IMG/VR virus record: IMGVR_UViG_3300017818_000046
Location: 1 to 36,702 of that record
Source: a virus
Length of the DNA stretch: 36,702 bases
Reading direction: 5' to 3' (one strand)
Part shown: positions 34,321 through 36,702 of the stretch, piece by piece
Layout: each line of letters starts with the position of its first letter
How positions within the stretch are numbered: the first letter of the stretch is position 1
The notes under the pieces: generated by a model
Seen by the model: the letters and a program-made list of their open reading frames with translations, nothing else
Told to the model about the DNA's origin: nothing
The model's database searches: none
Program-made: the position numbers and the translations under genes

Positions 34321-36702
34321 ATGTCAGTCGTAAATATATTTTTATTTAGAGATATAGTAAAAGTTAAGATTGGAATAGGTTCGCCTTCCAATCCTGGCAC
34401 TCCTACGGATGGTCAAGAGATCTCCGAGGGAAACATAACATATGTTTACAATGCGTCTACAACAAATTGGGATATTACAACAAAAACAAATCAAGTTTTT
34501 GTGTCAGGATTATCTTCTGCTATAACTATAAATTTTTCAGCCGGTGATATTATAAAAAATGGTAATAGTGTCGGAACATCTACCACAGTAGATAATGGAG
34601 ATACCGTTAGGCTTTCAGTTACAAGTCCTGTATTAAATACGGTGAACAATTATACGTTCACTGCTGATTCTACAACATTAGAATTTAATGTGGAATTAAA
34701 TGATCCAGTAACCGCAAATTATGATGTAGAAAAAGCCGAAACAATTTCTAATAACGACGACTTAGAAAAAGAAGATGAAAATGTAAATTTAATTTCTGGT
34801 GCAACAGAAAATTTATTTCAGAATATTGCAAAACAGACTCAAACAACAGAGCGTGATGCTCTAATAGTAAAAGATACTATTGAAAAATATGTACAAGAAA
34901 GAGTTGGTAGTAATTTACTTGAGCCAGATTTTGCAGATATTGATATTATTACTGAAATTGCAAAGTTAGAAGGAATCAATCTTGAATTTATTGCTGACAT
35001 AGAAACTATTACTCTAAGAGATTTTATTTTAGCATATCTTCAAGATACAGAACTGAAAACTTTAGAATATACTCCTACAGAAGAAACAGTAGAAGAAAAA
35101 TCTCAAGAATCTATTGAAGAGGAAGAAACTTTACAAACTTCTGAAACCGAAAAATCAGAAGTTTTAGAAACAATTTCTACTACAGATGCTTCTTTGTTGG
35201 AAACATCTGATAGCGATTCTTTATTAGAAACTAATCTAATTGAAGATTCAGAAACCATTACTTCTTTAGAAACTGCAAGTGCGGAGATTACAGAGATTAT
35301 ATCTGCAAAAGATGCGGAGATTAATAATGTTACAGACACTATTGAGACAACACAGACATCTACATTTGAAGATATTGAAGAGATCTCTTCTCAGGAGACT
35401 TCTACATTAGAAGAAACGGAAACAATAACAACTTCTGAAACAGACAAGGCAGAAGAGACAGAGTTTGTTTCATTCACAGAAACTTCTACTCTAGAAGAAA
35501 CCGAATCTACTTCAATCACAGAAACTTCTACTCTAGAAGAAACCGAATCTACTTCAATCACAGAAACTTCTACTTTAGAAGAAGTAGAGGATGTTTCATT
35601 TACTAATATTGAAGCTGATGAAGTTCTTGAGCAGGCCAATTTACTAGAACAAATTAAAAACGAGCTTCAAGAACTCACAGAAACGAAACAATCTGAAATA
35701 CTAAGTGAACTAGAAAATATTTTTCTGAATAATTTAGAAAATTTTTCTGAACAGATTACGGTAGATTTTATATCTCAAAATTTAGCAGATATTTTAGAGA
35801 AAGAAAATTTATCAGTACCAGAATTCAATAGTTTTGAAGAATTACAACAGTTTCTTCAAAATGAATTAGATTCTACTACCGAGATCACTTCTCTGCGTCA
35901 ACTGAATTTAGGAGAAATTGATGAAATAATTTCCGTTTCTCTTCAGGAAACATTTACGGATAGCGTAGTCGATTCTTTATTGGACACGCCTATCAATGAA
36001 ATAATAGATTCTGTTGAATTTGCAGATCCAAACATACTGAATGAAATTGAGACTTTTATAGAAACTAATTTCCCTCAAGCTTCTATAGAAGAAACCACAA
36101 CATTTATAGAACCAAGAGAAAGTTCAAACGAAGCTGAAACAGTAGAAGCACAAGAAAAAATTACTGGTGCGACAGAACTTGTTTCTGGGGTTGATGACAC
36201 TGATGATTCTTCAGTAAGTTCTGCTGTAAGCACAGATACTTCAGTAGAAGATTCTTCTTTAGAAAATGCAGCAAATCCTGATCAAACCGAGGATTTTATT
36301 CCAGTATCGGGAGTTTCAGAAACGACAATTCCAGAAACTGAAACATCAGAATCTGAAGATTCTTATGAATTCGAAAAATTTAGTGATGAAGAAATCAATG
36401 AAGTAAAAGAGATAGAAACTACATCAACAGATGAAATTAATGATACAAGAGAATTAGAATCTTCAACACCAGACGAAAGTGAAAATTTAAGAGAATTGGA
36501 TTTTGGTTCCGATTCGGATGTTGTTGAAACACAAGAAAAAATTACTGGTGCGGTAGAACTTGTTTCTGGTTCTGATGATACTGAAGATTCATCACAACCA
36601 ACTGCTGTATCTACTGAAGGCACTGAAGATTCATCACAACCAACTGCTGTATCTACTGAAGGCACTGAAGATTCATCACAACCAACTGCTGTATCTACTG
36701 AA
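34321..36702 (+). CDS. Giant acidic Ser/Thr/Glu-rich repeat protein, 3' end missing
   Basis: Open from the ATG at 34321 to the last base (794 codons, no stop), so the true protein is longer. I do not recognise it. Residues 1-135 form a beta domain: VSGLSSAITINFSAGD then VDNGDTVRLSVTSP, a pattern common in Ig-like repeats of phage and bacterial surface proteins. From about 140 on it is dominated by Glu, Asp, Ser and Thr, with no Cys or His, one Trp and no Met after the start. It has few basic residues and no membrane segment. Helical, less repetitive stretches occur at about 150-240 and 435-595. Two unrelated 14-residue tandem repeat families occur (TSTLEETESTSITE; TEDSSQPTAVSTEG). The ribosome site is weak (AGAG, 4-base spacer), and the gene lies just after a terminator. 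It is possibly a long extended virion filament or disordered tether; that is inference. Confidence 0.8.
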   Translation, partial: MSVVNIFLFRDIVKVKIGIGSPSNPGTPTDGQEISEGNITYVYNASTTNWDITTKTNQVFVSGLSSAITINFSAGDIIKNGNSVGTSTTVDNGDTVRLSVTSPVLNTVNNYTFTADSTTLEFNVELNDPVTANYDVEKAETISNNDDLEKEDENVNLISGATENLFQNIAKQTQTTERDALIVKDTIEKYVQERVGSNLLEPDFADIDIITEIAKLEGINLEFIADIETITLRDFILAYLQDTELKTLEYTPTEETVEEKSQESIEEEETLQTSETEKSEVLETISTTDASLLETSDSDSLLETNLIEDSETITSLETASAEITEIISAKDAEINNVTDTIETTQTSTFEDIEEISSQETSTLEETETITTSETDKAEETEFVSFTETSTLEETESTSITETSTLEETESTSITETSTLEEVEDVSFTNIEADEVLEQANLLEQIKNELQELTETKQSEILSELENIFLNNLENFSEQITVDFISQNLADILEKENLSVPEFNSFEELQQFLQNELDSTTEITSLRQLNLGEIDEIISVSLQETFTDSVVDSLLDTPINEIIDSVEFADPNILNEIETFIETNFPQASIEETTTFIEPRESSNEAETVEAQEKITGATELVSGVDDTDDSSVSSAVSTDTSVEDSSLENAANPDQTEDFIPVSGVSETTIPETETSESEDSYEFEKFSDEEINEVKEIETTSTDEINDTRELESSTPDESENLRELDFGSDSDVVETQEKITGAVELVSGSDDTEDSSQPTAVSTEGTEDSSQPTAVSTEGTEDSSQPTAVSTE
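35479..35583 (+). repeat. 42-bp tandem repeat, family 1
   Basis: Two identical 42-base units (35479-35520 and 35521-35562) and half of a third, with one change, up to 35583. They encode ETSTLEETESTSIT in frame. A diverged earlier unit (ETSTLEETETITTS) starts near 35397. Confidence 0.92.
36150..36200 (+). repeat. Dispersed in-frame duplication, copy 1
   Basis: Encodes AQEKITGATELVSGVDDT. Copy 2 begins at 36531 (TQEKITGAVELVSGSDDT), exactly 381 bases (127 codons) downstream. After both copies the protein continues with an Asp/Ser-rich stretch containing DDSS or EDSS. Confidence 0.8.
36531..36581 (+). repeat. Dispersed in-frame duplication, copy 2
   Basis: Second copy of the segment at 36150. 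It runs directly into the 42-bp repeat array at 36580. Confidence 0.8.
36580..36702 (+). repeat. 42-bp tandem repeat, family 2, cut by window end
   Basis: Units at 36580-36621, 36622-36663 and 36664-36702 (39 bases, cut by the window end) are identical with no mismatch. They encode TEDSSQPTAVSTEG. The array is still running at the last base, so the copy number is unknown. Perfect identity points to recent expansion. Confidence 0.95.

Noticed and set aside
35103-36665. Minus-strand ORFs (78, 82 and 100 residues) opposite the acidic repeat gene, with VEVSVIEVDSVSSR repeats
   Set aside because: They are mirror images of the repetitive plus-strand gene, with no ribosome site. The plus frame is open across the whole region.
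36580-36702. Regular repeats at the end as a CRISPR array
   Set aside because: The 42-base units are directly adjacent with no spacers and keep one reading frame.

Overview
The window is one uninterrupted block of late virion genes from a T4-like contractile-tailed phage (myovirus). All genes lie on the + strand and are packed almost end to end; the longest gap is about 70 bases. The DNA is AT-rich, prefers A/T-ending codons and AGA arginine, and has T4-type late promoters (TATAAATA). The gene content (gp5 with a transglycosylase-like domain, gp25, gp6, a very large gp7, gp8, a DUF4815 protein) fits the marine T4-like phages of cyanobacteria or SAR11-type bacteria better than enterobacterial T4. 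That host guess is inference. No host gene, tRNA, CRISPR or integrase is seen.

Layout. (1) 1-11216 is the baseplate block: the 3' part of gene 5 (hub spike with tail lysozyme), then genes 25, 6, 7 and 8, the T4 wedge order. Gene 7 is enlarged to 1954 codons, with beta repeats and a LamG-like lectin domain. (2) 11238-23247 is the baseplate-periphery and fibre block: a 2321-residue DUF4815 protein, a 68-residue coiled-coil protein, a 470-residue fibre protein and an 1132-residue glycine-rich putative adhesin. No homologues of T4 gp9 to gp12 are recognisable here, so this block probably fills their place. (3) 23314-34250 holds three tandem paralogues (682, 1421 and 1500 residues) of a virion structural protein, with shared modules around large unrelated inserts. 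The last two each have their own late promoter and strong ribosome binding site. (4) A clear intrinsic terminator at 34281-34307 closes that block. (5) From 34321 to the window end (794 codons, no stop) runs an extremely acidic Ser/Thr/Glu-rich protein with an N-terminal Ig-like domain and two unrelated 14-residue (42-bp) tandem repeat families, one still repeating at the last base.

How the parts work together: gp5, 25, 6, 7 and 8 build the hub and wedges that trigger sheath contraction and breach the cell wall. The DUF4815 protein, fibre, glycine-rich protein and probably the three paralogues form the host-facing edge of the virion. The acidic repeat protein is not recognisable and is the strongest candidate for something new.
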